64,000 nt of DNA, from the NCBI RefSeq assembly GCF_020216525.1, contig NZ_JAIWOY010000011.1:52137-116136 (forward strand). The letters run 5' to 3'. This document shows, in pieces, positions 37,380 to 46,874 of this stretch. The notes under the pieces are model-generated. The model was not told the origin of the DNA and made no database searches. It saw only the letters and a list, made by a program, of their open reading frames with translations. The stretch is from Nocardioides nematodiphilus (GTDB lineage Bacteria > Actinomycetota > Actinomycetes > Propionibacteriales > Nocardioidaceae). How positions within the stretch are numbered: position 1 is the first letter of the stretch; each line of letters begins with the position of its first letter. The position numbers and the translations under genes were made by a program.

Positions 37380-38069
37380 TCAGCTCTCCGTGATCCGGAC
37401 GACGAGGTCGGTGCTGCCGATGCGCACCACCGTGCCGTCGTCGAGCAGCGAGCTGGTCATCCGCTGGCCGTTGACGAGCATGCCGTTGGTGGAGCCGAGG
37501 TCGTGCACCTCGACGTGCTTGTCGGTCTGACGGAACTCGATGTGGCGTCGGCTCACGCCGGGGTCGTTGATCCGCAGGTCGGCGTCGGTGCCGCGGCCGA
37601 CCACGAGGCCTCCGAGCGAGATCGGGTGGCGCGAGCCGTTGACCTCGATGAGCGCGGTGGCGCGGCGCACCTCGGTGGCCGACGCGTTGCCGGTGACGCT
37701 GGCCTGGGCCTTGCTGCGGATCCGGAAGCGACCGGTGGTGAGGTCGGCCGCCTCCTCGAAGTCGATCCGGATGGGCCCGGGGAAGACGTACGCCTGCGCC
37801 TCGGCGTGCTTGTGCAGCTGCTCGCCGAGCTCGCTGGCGAGCGCCGTGTCGTACGGGCTGAGCCGCGCCATGTCGCTGGCGGAGAGCTCGACGTGGAACG
37901 CGTTGGGCACCAGGCGCCGCTCGCGACTGAGGATCTGCGCGTTGTTGTCGCACTCGCGCTGGAGCGCGGCCGCGATCTCGACCGGCTGGACCGCACTGCG
38001 GAAGGCGCGGGCGAAGGCGCCGGAGATCGCCGACTCGAGGCGCTGCTCGAACCGCTGCAAGCCGCCCAC
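37380..38069 (-). CDS. fhaA: FHA-domain protein FhaA with N-terminal DUF3662 domain
   Basis: FhaA recruits phosphorylated partners, such as the MviN pseudokinase in mycobacteria, to regulate peptidoglycan synthesis. The 229-residue product begins (M)GGLQRFEQRLESAISGAFARAF, the DUF3662 domain that covers about residues 1-115. A C-terminal FHA domain follows (about 150-229) with LVVGRGTDADLRI, VSRRHIEF and DLGSTNGMLVNG. The GTG at 38069 has an agaggag ribosome binding site 6 bases upstream, so the longer open frame is not used. It is the first gene of the phosphosignalling operon. Confidence 0.93.
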   Translation of the reverse strand: MGGLQRFEQRLESAISGAFARAFRSAVQPVEIAAALQRECDNNAQILSRERRLVPNAFHVELSASDMARLSPYDTALASELGEQLHKHAEAQAYVFPGPIRIDFEEAADLTTGRFRIRSKAQASVTGNASATEVRRATALIEVNGSRHPISLGGLVVGRGTDADLRINDPGVSRRHIEFRQTDKHVEVHDLGSTNGMLVNGQRMTSSLLDDGTVVRIGSTDLVVRITES

Positions 38070-38259
38070 GCGCGCTCCTCTCACTGATGCTTCATTCGTC
38101 GGTCGCCCCATGTCCCGGAGGGTGCTCCGGCACGCGACGCAGACCCGACGGGCCCGTCGGGTTCGCTCGATCGTATCGGTGTCGCGGTTGTAGGTCGCCC
38201 GCACGCGCCGCCGGTTTGGGTGTGACGTGTGGGTTGGGATAACGTTCGGACTGCTTCAA

Positions 38260-38343
38260 GCGCGCGTGGCGGAATAGGCAGACGCGCACGGTTCAGGTCC
38301 GTGTGTCCGAAAGGACGTGGGAGTTCAACTCTCCCCGCGCGCA
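38260..38343 (+). tRNA. tRNA-Leu (CAG)
   Basis: An 84-nt class II tRNA: acceptor stem GCGCGCG/CGCGCGC, D arm TGGCGGAATAGGCAGACGCG, anticodon loop TTCAGGT with anticodon CAG, a long variable arm (TGTCCGAAAGGACG) and T arm GGGAGTTCAACTCTCCC. CCA is not encoded. It lies divergently upstream of fhaA. Confidence 0.97.
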
Positions 38344-38350
38344 CAGCACA

Positions 38351-38379
38351 GAAGGCCCCGGTCAGTGACCGGGGCCTTC
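38351..38379. terminator. Terminator of tRNA-Leu and aldo/keto reductase gene
   Basis: A 12-bp perfect stem gaaggccccggt/accggggccttc with a 5-nt loop lies 8 bp after tRNA-Leu and about 30 bp beyond the convergent reductase stop. It can serve both transcripts. Confidence 0.85.
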
Positions 38380-38410
38380 TGCATGTCGCGACGTGAGCCG
38401 GGCCGGCCGA

Positions 38411-39343
38411 TCAGGGCACGGCGTGGCCGGCGGCGCGGAACATCTCGTACCACTCCGCGCGGGTGAGGGGGAGGTCGGATCCCTGTGCCGCCCCGGCCAC
38501 CCGCTCCGGGGTGGTGGTGCCGAGCACGACCTGCATGTTCGCCGGGTGGCGGGTGATCCAGGCGGTGGCGATCGCGATCGCCGGTACGCCGTACTGCGCC
38601 GCGAGCCGGTCGATGACCGCGTTGAGCTCGGGGTACTCATCGGATCCGAGGAAGGCTCCGGTGAAGAACCCGCCCTGGAAGGGCGACCACGCCTGCACGG
38701 TGATGTTGTTGAGCCGGCAGTAGTCGAGCGCGCCGACGTCACGCGAGATCGACTGGTCCAGGTCGCTCATGTTGGCCGCGACGCCCTGGGCGACCAGTGC
38801 GGCGTGGGTGACCGACAGCTGGAGCTGGTTGGCGACCAGGGGCTGGCGCACCGAACGGCGCAGCAGCTCGATCTGCCCCGGGGTCTGGTTGGAGACACCG
38901 AAGTGGCGCACCTTGCCGGAGGCGGCGAGGTCGTCGAAGGCCCGGGCCACCTCGTCGGGCTCGACGAGCGCATCGGGACGGTGGAGCAGCAGGATGTCGA
39001 TGTAGTCGGTGCCGAGCGCCTCGAGCGACCCGTCCACCGACGCGATGAGGTGGTCGTAGGAGAAGTCGAAGTACGGCCCCTCGCGGACGATGCCTGCCTT
39101 GGTCTGGATCACGAGCTGCTCCCGCTCGGAGGAGGTCAGCCGCATCGCCTCGGCGAAGCGTCGCTCACATCCGTGCAGGTCGGCGCCGTAGACATCGGCG
39201 TGGTCGAGGAAGTTGATGCCCGCGTCGAGGGCGGTCCGGACCAGAGTACGGATCTCCTCGTCGGTCTTGTCCTGGATGCGCATCATCCCCAGGACGACGT
39301 TCGGGACGAGGAGATCGGTCCCCGGAAGGGTGAAGGTCTTCAT
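38411..39343 (-). CDS. Aldo/keto reductase (YdhF-like)
   Basis: Aldo/keto reductases are NADPH-dependent TIM-barrel oxidoreductases. The 310-residue protein has the catalytic tetrad segments: Asp and Tyr in FLDHADVYGAD (a DxADxYG signature), Lys in LVIQTKAGI, and the His-containing LLLHRPDALVEP. The coenzyme-binding C-terminal VVLGTTTPERVAGA is also present. It resembles the YdhF subgroup of uncharacterised reductases; the substrate is unknown. It follows a second reductase gene by 20 bp. The ATG at 39343 has an aggagag ribosome binding site. Confidence 0.9.
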   Translation of the reverse strand: MKTFTLPGTDLLVPNVVLGMMRIQDKTDEEIRTLVRTALDAGINFLDHADVYGADLHGCERRFAEAMRLTSSEREQLVIQTKAGIVREGPYFDFSYDHLIASVDGSLEALGTDYIDILLLHRPDALVEPDEVARAFDDLAASGKVRHFGVSNQTPGQIELLRRSVRQPLVANQLQLSVTHAALVAQGVAANMSDLDQSISRDVGALDYCRLNNITVQAWSPFQGGFFTGAFLGSDEYPELNAVIDRLAAQYGVPAIAIATAWITRHPANMQVVLGTTTPERVAGAAQGSDLPLTRAEWYEMFRAAGHAVP

Positions 39344-39363
39344 GGTCGTTGCTCTCCTGAGGA

Positions 39364-40233
<870 letters not shown>

Positions 40234-40357
40234 GGGTGATGAGCTCCTGGACGGTGAAGCGGAGTGGACGGCGGTCGCCGCCGCCTTTCACCCTAAGAAC
40301 GGCTAATCTAGAAGTCCAACGACTCTTGGTCATCCATCTCAGAAGAAGAAGTCATCA

Positions 40358-41260
40358 ATGGAGCTGCGTCAGCTGGAGTACCTGGTCGCGCTCGCCGAGG
40401 AGCGACACTTCACCCGGGCGGCCGACCTCGCCCGGATCTCCCAGTCGGGCCTGTCGGCGGCGATCCGCAACCTCGAGGACGAGCTGGGGACCAAGCTCTT
40501 CCAGCGGACCACCCGCAAGGTCGAGCCGACCGAGGCGTGCCATGCGCTTCTTCCGTACGCGCGCTCGATGCTGAGCCAGGCCGCCGCAGCACGCGACGCG
40601 GTCGTACGCTCCTCGAACGAGCTCTCGGGCCAGCTGCGCGTCGGTGCGGAGCAATGCCTGGGCATGGTCGATGTCGCGGCAGTGCTCGAGCGGTTCCACG
40701 ACCGGCACCCCCAGGTCGAGATCGCCTTCACCCAGGCGGGGTCCGAGGAGCTCCTCGGCGGCGTGCGCGAGCAGCTCCTCGACGTCGTGTTCGTCGCGGG
40801 CGCGGACCATGTCGGCGCGCTGTCGCGCGCCGAGCTGGGACGTGACACGTTCGTCGTGCTGCTCCCGCCGTGGCACGAGCTCGGCGCACGACCCTGGCTG
40901 GATCGGTCCGATCTCGCGAGCGAGCCGTTCGTCGACTTCCACCCCTCGTGGGCCGTCCGTCGCCTGAACGACACCGCCTTCGCGGCCGTCGGCGTGACCC
41001 GGCGGGTCCACCTCACCGTCAACGACGTCCACACGCTCCTGGATCTGGTCGGGCGCGGCATGGGCATCGCGGTGGTCCCGCGTCACGTCGGGGCCAAGCC
41101 GCAGGCCGCGGGTCTGGCGGTGGTGCCGCTGCGGCCCGACGCCGGGCCGGAGTGGATCGTCTCGCTCGTCGCGGCGGGATGGGACCGCGCGGACTCGCCC
41201 GCGCCTCACTTCATCGATCTCGTCGCCGAGCCGGGGGCGGCCAGCCTCTCTGCGAAGTGA
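40358..41260 (+). CDS. LysR-family transcriptional regulator
   Basis: The 300-residue protein has the N-terminal LysR helix-turn-helix (MELRQLEYLVALAEERHFTR, then ISQSGLSAAIRNLEDELG) and a periplasmic-binding-protein-like effector domain with conserved GQLRVGAEQ and GRGMGIAVVPRHV segments. It is divergent from the two aldo/keto reductase genes across a 124-bp gap, the classic LysR arrangement, so these are its likely targets. The inducer is unknown. Confidence 0.92.
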   Translation: MELRQLEYLVALAEERHFTRAADLARISQSGLSAAIRNLEDELGTKLFQRTTRKVEPTEACHALLPYARSMLSQAAAARDAVVRSSNELSGQLRVGAEQCLGMVDVAAVLERFHDRHPQVEIAFTQAGSEELLGGVREQLLDVVFVAGADHVGALSRAELGRDTFVVLLPPWHELGARPWLDRSDLASEPFVDFHPSWAVRRLNDTAFAAVGVTRRVHLTVNDVHTLLDLVGRGMGIAVVPRHVGAKPQAAGLAVVPLRPDAGPEWIVSLVAAGWDRADSPAPHFIDLVAEPGAASLSAK

Positions 41261-41263
41261 CGC

Positions 41264-41400
41264 TCAGGGCGCGATCCGGCCGTCGAGAAGCAGATCGAGC
41301 ATCGGCTCGGATCGTGCCGGCGTCCCGGCCGGGGTCGAGCAGTCGGGTGATCGCGCCCGCCGGGGAACCGCCGGCTGGCCGTACGGCTGTCAGGGCTGCG
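41264..41400 (-). pseudogene. Possible TetR-regulator C-terminal remnant
   Basis: One minus-strand frame encodes AITRLLDPGRDAGTIRADA, which resembles the helix before the C-terminus of TetR repressors. A shifted frame ends EPMLDLLLDGRIAP with a stop at 41264, which resembles the last helix of the same family. A deletion plus frameshift would join them. There is no start codon or helix-turn-helix. This is scar sequence, called with caution. Confidence 0.35.
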
Positions 41401-41580
41401 TGAAGATCCGGGCGACCTCGCGACCGACATGCTCGGCGAAGGTCCGGTCGGCGAGGATCGGAAGCCCTGCGGCCGTCGCCGACGCGGACAGGTGTGTCAG
41501 CGCGGCGTCGAGCGAGTCGAAGCCGGGTGGGGGCTGGAGCAGCCACAACCGTCCGGCCGGCCGCGGATCGAAGCCGCAGG
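41390..41580 (-). pseudogene. Truncated 3' end of an unrecognised gene
   Basis: A minus-strand frame of about 62 codons has strong G/C bias in third positions and ends FAEHVGREVARIFTQP before a stop at 41390. It includes RLWLLQPPPGFDSLDAAL. It has no plausible start and runs into the out-of-frame 3' end of the amidohydrolase gene. It looks like the surviving C-terminus of a deleted gene; the family is not recognised. Confidence 0.4.
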
Positions 41581-41586
41581 TGCTCC

Positions 41587-43215
41587 TCAGGCCTCGTGGA
41601 CGGTCTCGCCGCCGACGACCGTACGGACGACGCGGTGGCTGCTGATCTCGTGCGGCGGGCCGGCGAACGGGTCGCCGTCGAGGATCGCCAGGTCGGCCAG
41701 GTGCCCCGGCACGAGGGCGCCGGTCTCGTGGTCGAGGTGGTTCACCCACGCCGAGCCCGCGGTGTACGCGGTCCAGGCCCGCTCGAGGGGCAGCGCCTGC
41801 TCGGGGAGCAGCGGGTCGAGCGGGTCGCTGACGTACTGGCGGGTGACGGCCACCTGCATGCCGGCCAGCGGATCGGCCGACGAGACCGGCCAGTCGGAGC
41901 CGGCGGCGAGCGTCACCCCGGCGGCGAGCAGATCGCCGAAGGGGTACTGCCGATCGCGCAGGGCGGCGTCCAGGTAGGGCAGCGTGTGCTCGATCATCTG
42001 CTCCTCGGCCTGCGCCCACAGCGGCTGCAGGTTCGCGGCCGCGCCGAGGCGCGCGAAGCGACTCGTGTCGCGGATCTGCACCATCTGCAGGTGCGCCAGA
42101 TGGTGCCGATTGCCCCACAGACCGTTGCGCTCCAGCGCGTACTCGACGGCGTCGAGCGCCTCGGTGACCGCCCGGTCCCCGAGCGCGTGGAAGTGGCACT
42201 GGAAGCCCTCGGCGTCCAGCGCCGCGACGGCCTCCTTCAGCATCTCGGCGGAGATGAAGGAGTGGCCCCTGTTGTTCGTGACGTGTCCGCAGGGGTCCAG
42301 GTAGGGCCGGCTGATCGCGGCGGTGAAGTTCTCCGCGACCCCGTCGACCATCAGCTTGATCGAGCTCGCGTCGAGACCGGCCTCGGCGGCCAGCGCGCGA
42401 CGCGTGACGTGGTCCTCGATCTGCTCCAGGCCGCGGTCGCGCTGCCACCACAGCGCGAGCCGTACGCGCGCCTTCAGCGTGCCCGCGGCCCGGGCGCGTA
42501 GATAGGCGCCGAGGTTGTCCGCAGTGATGCCGCTGCGCCCGACCAGTGCGTCCTGCCAGCCGGTGATGCCGTAGGAGAGGGCATGTCGCTGGCCGGAGGC
42601 CAGCGCCTCGTCGATGGCGTCCTCGGTGATCGGCGGGAGGTGCTCGCCGACCAGGTCGCTCGCGGCCTCGTGCAGCACGCCGGTCGGCTCGCCGGCGGCG
42701 TCGCGCTCGATCCGGCCGCCGGTCGGGTCGGGTGTCGTCGCGCTCACGCCGCCGACGCGCAGCGCGGCCGAGTTGGCCCAGTGGCCGTGGTGGTCGGCGT
42801 TGGCGAGGAGCACCGGCCGGTCGGGCACGACGGCGTCGAGCATCGCCGCGGTCGGCAGGCCGCCGGGGAACCACGGCACCTGCCAGCCGGCGCCGACGAT
42901 CCACTCCCGCTCGGGGTGGGCGGCCGCGTAGGCGGCGATGATCGCCAAGCACTCCTCGGCGCTCGTCGCCGGGGTGAGGTCACAGGCGTTGAGGTCGAGC
43001 CCGCCGATGGTCGGGTGGTAGTGGGCGTCGATGAAGCCGGGACTGATCAGCCCGCCGCGCACGTCGACGACCTCGTCGCCGGACACGCGGTCGGCGAGGA
43101 GCACGTCGTCGGGCAGGACCGCCTCGATCCGCGCGCCCGACACCCGCAGCCCCCAGCCCGGCAGACCGCCGACGCCGGTACGGAAGAGGGCGCCGCCGAG
43201 GTAGAGGGTGCTCAC
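41587..43215 (-). CDS. YtcJ-like metal-dependent amidohydrolase
   Basis: The 542-residue protein belongs to the amidohydrolase_3 (YtcJ/N-acyl amino acid deformylase-like) group. It shows the metal-binding start GFIDAHYHP, an internal LANADHHGHW, the carboxylated-lysine-type segment around SIKLMVDGV, HFHALGDRAV, and the C-terminal AGSDWPV with the metal-binding Asp. The N- and C-terminal beta-sandwich (VDVRGGLISPG and LADLAILDGDPF) is complete. The natural substrate of this family is mostly unknown. The GTG start at 43215 faces a truncated transporter gene, so an original catabolic cluster has been partly lost. Confidence 0.9.
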   Translation of the reverse strand: MSTLYLGGALFRTGVGGLPGWGLRVSGARIEAVLPDDVLLADRVSGDEVVDVRGGLISPGFIDAHYHPTIGGLDLNACDLTPATSAEECLAIIAAYAAAHPEREWIVGAGWQVPWFPGGLPTAAMLDAVVPDRPVLLANADHHGHWANSAALRVGGVSATTPDPTGGRIERDAAGEPTGVLHEAASDLVGEHLPPITEDAIDEALASGQRHALSYGITGWQDALVGRSGITADNLGAYLRARAAGTLKARVRLALWWQRDRGLEQIEDHVTRRALAAEAGLDASSIKLMVDGVAENFTAAISRPYLDPCGHVTNNRGHSFISAEMLKEAVAALDAEGFQCHFHALGDRAVTEALDAVEYALERNGLWGNRHHLAHLQMVQIRDTSRFARLGAAANLQPLWAQAEEQMIEHTLPYLDAALRDRQYPFGDLLAAGVTLAAGSDWPVSSADPLAGMQVAVTRQYVSDPLDPLLPEQALPLERAWTAYTAGSAWVNHLDHETGALVPGHLADLAILDGDPFAGPPHEISSHRVVRTVVGGETVHEA

Positions 43216-43227
43216 GCGCGCAGTCTA

Positions 43228-43494
43228 GAAGCGCAGGACCTCCGGATCACCGACGCCAAGAGCCTGCTTGACCAGAACATCGTCGGCATGCTCACCCGGC
43301 TGCACGACGAGGAGGGGGTCAGCATCCTCTTCATCACCCACGACCTGGGCGTGGTCGCACAGATCTCGGACCGGATCTACGTGCTCAACGAGGGCGTGGT
43401 CGTCGAGACCGGGGACACCGCCGAGGTCGTCGCGCGCCCGGGCGACGCGTACACCCGACGGCTGCTCGCCGCGAGCAGCCTCACCTCCGAATGA
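43228..43494 (+). pseudogene. C-terminal remnant of a dipeptide/oligopeptide ABC transporter ATPase
   Basis: The frame encodes LDQNIVGMLTRLHDEEGVSI followed by LFITHDLGVVAQISDRIYVL, the post-Walker B and H-loop region of DppD/DppF/OppF ATPases, and ends VARPGDAYTRRLLAAS with a stop at 43494. Walker A, the signature motif and Walker B are absent; homology begins abruptly near 43250 beside the amidohydrolase start. It is a truncated pseudogene left by a deletion. Confidence 0.8.
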
Positions 43495-43530
43495 GTACGC
43501 CCACAGCCGCACCCACGAGAGGATGACCCC

Positions 43531-43608
43531 ATGACCCAGGGGACCACCGTCGCCACCTTCGCTGTCGTCGTACGGTGCACGGCGCACCGGCTGGCGGAGA
43601 CGCGATGA
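43531..43608 (+). other. Short 25-codon frame upstream of the isomerase gene
   Basis: ATG at 43531 with a gagagg ribosome binding site encodes MTQGTTVATFAVVVRCTAHR and stops with TGA overlapping the next ATG by 4 bp. It may be the truncated start of a lost gene, or a leader peptide coupled to the isomerase gene. Nothing is recognised in the peptide. Confidence 0.3.
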
Positions 43609-44819
43609 GCTGGCTGACCTCCGCCGCCCACAGCCGCTGGCTGGAGAGCGAGACCGACCGGATGCTCGCGTTCGGCGCCGCGGCCCGTCGTCCCGACGGC
43701 TTCGCGTGGCTGGACGACGCCGGGCGCCCCGACCTCGAGCGGCCGATCGAGCTGTGGATCACCGCCCGGATGACGCACGTCTACGCCCTCGCCCATCTGA
43801 TGGGCCGCCCCGGTGCCGGCGCCCTCGCCGACCACGGTGTCGGTGCGCTGGCGGGACCGTTCCGCGACGACGTGAACGGCGGCTGGTACGCCGCGCTCGG
43901 TCCGGATGCGTCCGGGGCGAAGACCGCGTACGAGCACGCCTTCGTCCTCCTCGCCGCGGCGAGCGCCACCGCCGCCCGCCGCCCGGGAGCGGCGGCGCTG
44001 CTCGAGGACGCGCTCGCGATCCACGACCGTCACTTCTGGGACGAGGACGCGGGGGCGGTGGTCGAGGAGTGGGACCGGACCTTCATCCGGCTCGACGGCT
44101 ACCGGGGCGCGAACGCCAACATGCACACCGTCGAGGCGCTGCTCGCCGTGGCCGACGTGGTCGATGACGGCTCCCGGCTGCGCGAGCGCGCCCTGCGGAT
44201 CTGCACCCGGATCGTGCACGAGCAGGCGGCCGCCAACAGCTGGCGGATCCCCGAGCACTACACCGAGACCTGGACGCCCGTGCTCGACTTCAACCGCGAT
44301 CAGCCCGCTCATCCGTTCCGTCCCTACGGCGCGACCGTCGGCCATGGGTTCGAGTGGGCCCGGCTGTGCCTGCACCTCGCCGCCGCGCTCGGAGACCATG
44401 CGCCGGCCTGGCTCGTGGACGACGCCCGCTCGCTCTTCGCGACGGCCGCCCGGGACGGCTGGGGGGTCGACGGCGGGGACGGCTTCGTCTACACCGTCGA
44501 CTGGGAGGGCGCCCCCGTCGTGCGGGAGCGGATGCACTGGGTCGTCACGGAGGCGATCGCGGCTGCGGCCGCTCTCCACCGCGTCACGGGGGAGGACTCC
44601 TACGCCCGGCAGTACGAGACGTGGTGGGACTACGCCGCCGAGCACGTCATCGACCCGGCCGGCTCGTGGCGCCACGAGCTCGACGCGTCGAACCAGCCCG
44701 CCTCGGGCACGTGGTCGGGCAAGCCGGACATCTACCACGTCGTCCAGGCGACCCTGCTGCCCCGTCTCCCGCTCGCGCCGGCCCTCGCGGTCGCACTCCG
44801 TGACGGGCTCCTGCGGTGA
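43605..44819 (+). CDS. AGE-family sugar epimerase/isomerase (mannose isomerase or YihS-like)
   Basis: The 404-residue protein belongs to the N-acylglucosamine 2-epimerase superfamily with an (alpha/alpha)6 barrel. The conserved histidine-bearing segments are visible: THVYALAHLMGRPG, YEHAFVLLAAASAT, VGHGFEWARLC and HWVVTEAIAAAAAL. Members of this subgroup isomerise mannose or lyxose to the ketose, or sulfoquinovose to sulfofructose (YihS). The next gene overlaps by 4 bp and encodes a PfkB-type kinase, so the pair probably converts an aldose to a ketose phosphate. The ATG at 43605 is preferred to the in-frame upstream GTG/ATG. Confidence 0.85.
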   Translation: MSWLTSAAHSRWLESETDRMLAFGAAARRPDGFAWLDDAGRPDLERPIELWITARMTHVYALAHLMGRPGAGALADHGVGALAGPFRDDVNGGWYAALGPDASGAKTAYEHAFVLLAAASATAARRPGAAALLEDALAIHDRHFWDEDAGAVVEEWDRTFIRLDGYRGANANMHTVEALLAVADVVDDGSRLRERALRICTRIVHEQAAANSWRIPEHYTETWTPVLDFNRDQPAHPFRPYGATVGHGFEWARLCLHLAAALGDHAPAWLVDDARSLFATAARDGWGVDGGDGFVYTVDWEGAPVVRERMHWVVTEAIAAAAALHRVTGEDSYARQYETWWDYAAEHVIDPAGSWRHELDASNQPASGTWSGKPDIYHVVQATLLPRLPLAPALAVALRDGLLR

Positions 44820-45721
44820 GCGCCCGCGGTGGCGTGCTCGTCATCGGCGAGGCCCTGGTCGACATCGTCGACTCCGGCGACTCGGTCGAGGAGCACCCCG
44901 GCGGCAGCTGCGCGAACGTCGCGGTCGCGCTGGCGCGGCTCGAGCGACCGACGACCCTGGTCACCCAGCTGGGGCGCGACGCGTACGGCGACCTCGTCTG
45001 CCGGCACCTGCGCGATGCCGGTGTCGAGCTGGTCGTCGACGAGCAGCCGGCGACCTCCACGGCCCGTGCGGTGCTCGACGGGGACGGCGCGGCGCGCTAC
45101 GAGTTCGACCTGACCTGGAGCCTGGATCCGGGCGTGGTCCACACGCGTCCGGCGGTGGTGCACGTCGGCTCGATCGGCGCGGTGCTGGAGCCGGGCGCGA
45201 GCGCGGTGCGGACGCTCGTCGAGCAGCACGCCGCGGACGCGTACGTCTTCTACGACGTCAACGCCCGCCCGCTGCTGATGCCCGATCTCGAGCAGACCCG
45301 CGCCGCGGTCGAGGCGATCGCCGCGGTCGCCGACGTGGTGAAGGCCTCCGACGAGGACATCGCCTTCCTGTTCCCGGGCACGCCGCTCGAGGAGGTCGCC
45401 CTGCGATGGTTGGCCGGCGGCTGCGCCGCGGTCGCGTTCACGCTGGGCGGTGACGGCGCGGTCTGCTTCAGCCGCGGAGCGCGGATCGAGGTGCCCTCGG
45501 TGAGGGTGAGCGTCGTCGACACGATCGGCGCGGGGGACACGTTCTCCGCCGGTCTGATCGACGCGTTGTGGGACGTGGTCAGCGAGCCGCGGGAGCGTGA
45601 GCGGCTGCGTGCGCTGCCCGCGGCCGCGTGGGCGCAGGTCGTACGCCACGGAGCGGCGGCCGCCGCGGTCACCGTCAGCCGGGCCGGCGCGAACCCGCCC
45701 TGGCGCCACGAGCTGTCCTGA
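44816..45721 (+). CDS. PfkB-family carbohydrate kinase (fructokinase-like)
   Basis: The 301-residue protein is a ribokinase/PfkB-fold sugar kinase. It has the N-terminal GEALVDIVDSG and GGSCANVAVALARL motifs and the catalytic VVDTIGAGDTFSAGLIDAL near the C-terminus, where the Asp is the base. The similarity to fructokinases fits an aldose isomerase-ketose kinase pathway with the overlapping upstream AGE-family gene. In sulfoglycolysis the same two folds are used by YihS and YihV, so the substrate is left open. The GTG at 44816 overlaps the isomerase stop. Confidence 0.88.
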   Translation: MSARGGVLVIGEALVDIVDSGDSVEEHPGGSCANVAVALARLERPTTLVTQLGRDAYGDLVCRHLRDAGVELVVDEQPATSTARAVLDGDGAARYEFDLTWSLDPGVVHTRPAVVHVGSIGAVLEPGASAVRTLVEQHAADAYVFYDVNARPLLMPDLEQTRAAVEAIAAVADVVKASDEDIAFLFPGTPLEEVALRWLAGGCAAVAFTLGGDGAVCFSRGARIEVPSVRVSVVDTIGAGDTFSAGLIDALWDVVSEPRERERLRALPAAAWAQVVRHGAAAAAVTVSRAGANPPWRHELS

Positions 45722-45727
45722 CACGGC

Positions 45728-45765
45728 CGAAGGCCCCGTCCCTCCAAGGAGGAACGGGGCCTTCG
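45728..45765. terminator. Bidirectional terminator between kinase and ino1
   Basis: A 12-bp perfect stem cgaaggccccgt/acggggccttcg with an inner cctcc/ggagg, placed between the convergent kinase and ino1 genes. Confidence 0.88.
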
Positions 45766-45791
45766 TCGGTCTCTGGGTCAGAGAGCCAGGA

Positions 45792-46874
45792 TCACTCGCC
45801 CGAGATGAACTGCTCGAGCAGGGCGCGACCCTCGGTGTCCTCGATCTGAACCGGCGGGCTCTTCATGAGGTAGGCCGAGGCGGCGATGACCGGGCCACCG
45901 ACGCCGCGGTCCTTGGCGATCTTCGCGGCGCGGCAGGCGTCGATGATGATGCCGGCGGAGTTCGGGGAGTCCCAGACCTCGAGCTTGTACTCGAGGTTCA
46001 GCGGAACGTCACCGAAGGTCGTGCCCTCGAGGCGGACGTAGGCCCACTTGCGGTCGTCGAGCCACGCGACGTAGTCCGACGGACCGATGTGCACGTTGCG
46101 GTCGTCCTTGAGGCCGGCCAGCGGGCCGGTCAGGTTGGACGTGACGGCCTGGGTCTTGGAGACCTTCTTGGACTCCAGGCGCTCGCGCTCGAGCATGTTC
46201 TTGAAGTCCATGTTGCCGCCGACGTTGAGCTGGTAGGTGCGGTCCAGCCGGACGCCGCGGTCCTCGAACAGCTTCGACATCACGCGGTGGGTGATGGTCG
46301 CGCCGACCTGGGACTTGATGTCGTCGCCGACGATCGGGACGCCGGCGTCCTCGAACTTCTTGGCCCACACCGGGTCGGAGGCGATGAACACGGGCAGGGC
46401 GTTGACGAAGGCGACCTTCGCGTCGATGGCGCACTGCGCGTAGAACTTGTCCGCCTCCTCCGAGCCCACCGGGAGGTAGGAGACGAGCACGTCGACCTGG
46501 TTGTCCTTGAGGACCTGGACGACGTCGACGGCCTCGGCGGCCGACTCCTCGATGGTCAGGCGGTAGTACTTGCCCAGACCGTCGAGCGTCGGGCCGCGCT
46601 GGACCTCGACGTTCTTGAACGGCACGTCGGTGATCTTGATGGTGTTGTTCTCGGAGGCGTTGATGGCCTCGGAAAGGTCCTTGCCGACCTTCTTGTCGTC
46701 GACGTCGAAGGCGGCGACGAACTCGATGTCACCGACGTGGTACTCGCCGAACGTGACGTGCATGAGACCCGGGACGGTGCCCGACGGGTCGGCGTCCTTG
46801 TAGAACTCGACGCCCTGGACGAGGGAGCTGGCGCAGTTGCCGACACCCACAATTGCTACGCGAACCGAACCCAT
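45792..46874 (-). CDS. ino1: Inositol-3-phosphate synthase
   Basis: Ino1 converts glucose 6-phosphate to myo-inositol phosphate with NAD, the first step to phosphatidylinositol and mycothiol in actinobacteria. The 360-residue protein has the NAD-binding [14 protein letters not shown] start, [15 protein letters not shown], the [18 protein letters not shown] segment, [15 protein letters not shown] and [12 protein letters not shown], and ends with an archaeal/actinobacterial-type [11 protein letters not shown] segment. It overlaps the upstream padR gene by 1 bp, so both share one transcript and padR may act on it. Confidence 0.96.
   Translation of the reverse strand: MGSVRVAIVGVGNCASSLVQGVEFYKDADPSGTVPGLMHVTFGEYHVGDIEFVAAFDVDDKKVGKDLSEAINASENNTIKITDVPFKNVEVQRGPTLDGLGKYYRLTIEESAAEAVDVVQVLKDNQVDVLVSYLPVGSEEADKFYAQCAIDAKVAFVNALPVFIASDPVWAKKFEDAGVPIVGDDIKSQVGATITHRVMSKLFEDRGVRLDRTYQLNVGGNMDFKNMLERERLESKKVSKTQAVTSNLTGPLAGLKDDRNVHIGPSDYVAWLDDRKWAYVRLEGTTFGDVPLNLEYKLEVWDSPNSAGIIIDACRAAKIAKDRGVGGPVIAASAYLMKSPPVQIEDTEGRALLEQFISGE

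Noticed and set aside
42583..43227. Open frame continuous with the ABC-ATPase remnant
   Set aside because: This part lies antisense to the amidohydrolase gene; homology to the ATPase begins only near 43250.
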